In this document: positions 6,131 to 7,541 of the stretch, one piece after another
Numbering within the stretch: the first letter of the stretch is position 1
Layout of the letters: each line of letters opens with the position of its first letter
DNA from: JAWKTT01 sp041398965
Lineage (GTDB): Bacteria > Planctomycetota > Planctomycetia > Planctomycetales > Planctomycetaceae
Direction: 5' to 3'
Assembly: GCA_041398965.1 (NCBI GenBank)
Contig: JAWKTT010000069.1
Location: 1 to 7,541 of the forward strand
DNA length: 7,541 nt
Translations under genes and position numbers: made by a program
The notes under the pieces: generated by a model
The model's database searches: none
What the model saw: the letters and a program-made list of their open reading frames with translations, nothing else
Told to the model about the DNA's origin: nothing

Positions 6131-6147
6131 GGCATGTTCAACCTCAC
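6127..6147 (-). promoter_or_regulatory. Ribosome binding site and two-codon reading frame overlapping the coaE start
   Basis: On the minus strand GTGAGG (6147-6142) is followed after six bases by ATG-CCA-TGA (6135-6127). The TGA of this Met-Pro frame overlaps the coaE ATG as ATGA (6130-6127). The ribosome binding site is optimally spaced for the first ATG and rather far (11 bases) for the coaE ATG. Ribosomes could start at the first ATG, stop at once and restart on coaE. Direct initiation at 6130 is the simpler alternative. Confidence 0.4.
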
Positions 6148-6750
6148 TCGATTCGACACATCGCGGAGAGTGCCCGATCAACAAGTGCAGTGATGACAGT
6201 GTGGCAGGGGGTGACAGGGAAAGGCGTGGTCTGCAGGAAGTGGAATGCAAGGAGTGATTCGTGGTGGGGATGGACGGATCATCCGAAGGGGCAAAGCACA
6301 GAAGTCTTCGCATGGTCCTGCGGAGGATTTTGAACTGTTTTTGTGGGTGGTACCGAAAGGAATTTAGACGCTCACCCGCTGAAGGGAAGCGACAACATTG
6401 AGGAGTGAGGTGACGAAGTGGCGGGAGGGCTGAAGACTTTAGAGCGGGGAAACCTGTTCAACAGTGTGACAGCCCCCGAACTCTGAGACGAATCGTAACC
6501 TTCCGTCTCCCTTAATGCTGCCCAACCGAACGGGCGTTGTCAATCATCTGTTTGGAAAAATCCGTTTTCATCGAACTCTCTTCGCCAGTTCCCTTAGACA
6601 CCCGAGCCCGAAAAGTTCGCCAATCGACTACCGTCCAAGCGGTCCATCACATGCGCCGCTCGATGGTCGTGCGAAACCCGACTCGACGGAGCGTGTCTAT
6701 GTTTCCTCGTTGAAACGATCCGAGGCCTCATCGGAAATCTGACCTCCTTG
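6131..6750. other. Long divergent intergenic region between coaE and the SEDS gene
   Basis: These 620 bases must contain promoters for coaE (minus) and the SEDS gene (plus). I see no convincing gene. An open frame at 6515-6742 on the plus strand has no family signature and is Arg/Ser/Pro-rich, as random GC-rich frames are. Two 11-base palindromes are present, CGGAT-C-ATCCG (6275-6285) and CTGTT-C-AACAG (6454-6464), but such sequences are expected by chance in a window this size. No clear sigma-70 boxes, tRNA or riboswitch signature is visible. There is no remnant of polA, the gene I would expect upstream of coaE in related bacteria. Confidence 0.5.
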
Positions 6751-7541
6751 ATGCCAAAACCTTCCATCGCGTGGCAGCGAAAAGTCGATTCCATGGTTAT
6801 GACGTTGACCCAGAAGACCTTCGTATCTCTGGCGTCCCTACTTCTTGGGTTGGGATTGCTGATGGTCTGCAGCGCAAGTATGACCGCGCGGCCGACCGAG
6901 TTTGAACAGGTCTATCTGGGGCGACAGACGTTGTTTCTCCTCATCGCCATCGGCTGTGCTGTCGTCGCGGGGTTACTCCCGGCTCGTTTCTGGATCAATG
7001 CCGCCCCTTGGCTATTTGCGTTGACTCTCCTGCTGTTGCTGATCACCTTGATTCCGGGAGTAGGGACTTCCGTCAATGGGGCACGACGCTGGTTAAGGCT
7101 CGGGGGATGGACACTACAACCTTCAGAACTTGCGAAGGTCGTCGTCCCGCTCGTCGTCTGCCGCGTGGCTGTTCGCTGTCGTGAGAATCGGGACTCTTCC
7201 CGACGTCAGATAGTCTTGCCACTCATTCCGCTAATCCTGGCAGCCCTGTTGATTCTCCCCGCACCGGACCTTGGAACGACGCTGTTTCTCGGCCTGAGCA
7301 CGGCGATTGCTTTGTGGGTCTCGGGTTGGCCGATGCGGAACTTCGTCATTGCCATCCTGCTGACGGTCCCGGCTCTGGGCACACTCCTTGTGTTGAAGCC
7401 TTATCAGCTCAAGCGGGTCGAAGGCTTCCTTTCGACGTGGCGAGACGTCGATCAGGCCCCGTATCAAATTCGGCAATCGCTCACGACACTTGGCGTCGGC
7501 GGAGTGGCCGGGACAGGACTCGGCCACGGTTCACAAAAGCT
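6751..7541 (+). CDS. ftsW: SEDS-family peptidoglycan glycosyltransferase, FtsW-like, 3' end cut by window edge
   Basis: SEDS proteins polymerise lipid II into glycan strands in the inner membrane together with a class B PBP. The 263 visible codons (family about 370-420) open MPKPSIAWQRKVDSMV and show several hydrophobic helices, the first about 25-40 ending MVCSAS. Signatures in order: NGARRWLRLG (109-118), QPSELAK (123-129), PDLGTT (172-177), KRVEGFLSTW (221-230) and YQIRQSLTTLGVGGVAG then GLGHGSQK (238-263). The 'F(L)..W.D....YQ..qSL' and 'GLG.g.QK' forms favour FtsW/SpoVE over RodA, but the family cannot be split with certainty here. The acidic residue of the later HTDFIF segment, implicated in catalysis, lies beyond the edge. 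No Shine-Dalgarno precedes ATG 6751; ATGs at 6793 and 6799 are alternative starts closer to the first helix. It diverges from coaE. Confidence 0.88.
   Translation, partial: MPKPSIAWQRKVDSMVMTLTQKTFVSLASLLLGLGLLMVCSASMTARPTEFEQVYLGRQTLFLLIAIGCAVVAGLLPARFWINAAPWLFALTLLLLLITLIPGVGTSVNGARRWLRLGGWTLQPSELAKVVVPLVVCRVAVRCRENRDSSRRQIVLPLIPLILAALLILPAPDLGTTLFLGLSTAIALWVSGWPMRNFVIAILLTVPALGTLLVLKPYQLKRVEGFLSTWRDVDQAPYQIRQSLTTLGVGGVAGTGLGHGSQK

Noticed and set aside
6131..6313. 61-residue upstream extension of CoaE
   Set aside because: CoaE proteins begin a few residues before the P-loop, which fits the ATG at 6130. The extension has no domain character.
6454..6470. LexA-like box (CTGTTCAACAG, then a second ACAG)
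   Set aside because: The spacing between CTGT and ACAG is 3 or 11 bases rather than the 8 of the E. coli type box, and 11-base palindromes of this kind are expected by chance several times per window.
6515..6742. Small plus-strand gene before the SEDS gene
   Set aside because: No ribosome binding site, no family signature and shadow-like composition.
1..7541. CRISPR array, tRNA or rRNA gene, insertion sequence, toxin-antitoxin pair or defence island
   Set aside because: I found no regularly spaced repeats, cloverleaf, transposase or terminal inverted repeats, and no paired small toxin-antitoxin genes. The Uma2 nuclease alone is not evidence for a defence system.

Overview
The window is about 7.5 kb of chromosomal DNA, GC-rich by eye. 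Its protein sequences point to a Planctomycetes (PVC superphylum) bacterium. The clues are an extended Rho with a low-complexity N-terminus, a coaE-rho gene pair, an Uma2-family nuclease and a divergent DUF1015 protein. This assignment rests on remembered family features, not on a search.

Layout, left to right. An Uma2-family endonuclease gene runs off the left edge on the minus strand (2-544). A 310-base gap with two short hairpins follows. Next come two minus-strand genes: a DUF1015 protein (855-2096) and, upstream of it in transcription order, a single-domain rhodanese (2265-2603). A 298-base divergent intergenic region separates the rhodanese from a plus-strand gene for a four-helix membrane protein with a PH-like tail (2902-3636). 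That gene converges on rho (3780-5249, minus), and the 143 bases between them hold a perfect 12-bp inverted repeat. Upstream of rho, on the same strand, is coaE (5450-6130). After a 620-base gap a divergent SEDS-family gene, most like ftsW, runs off the right edge (6751-7541, plus).

How the genes relate. coaE (last step of CoA synthesis) and rho (transcription termination) are functionally unrelated but lie in the order I recall from the polA-coaE-rho group of chlamydiae. Here polA is absent and coaE is instead divergent from the SEDS gene. The rhodanese and DUF1015 genes could be co-transcribed, but their 168-base gap makes this uncertain. The remaining genes look like independent units.

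I see no RNA gene, CRISPR array, insertion sequence or phage gene. Most of the window is ordinary core and hypothetical gene content. The points most worth a second look are a minimal three-codon reading frame whose stop overlaps the coaE start, the 12-bp inverted repeat between convergent genes, the 16-base near-palindrome in the rho leader, and the DUF1015 and membrane proteins of unknown function.
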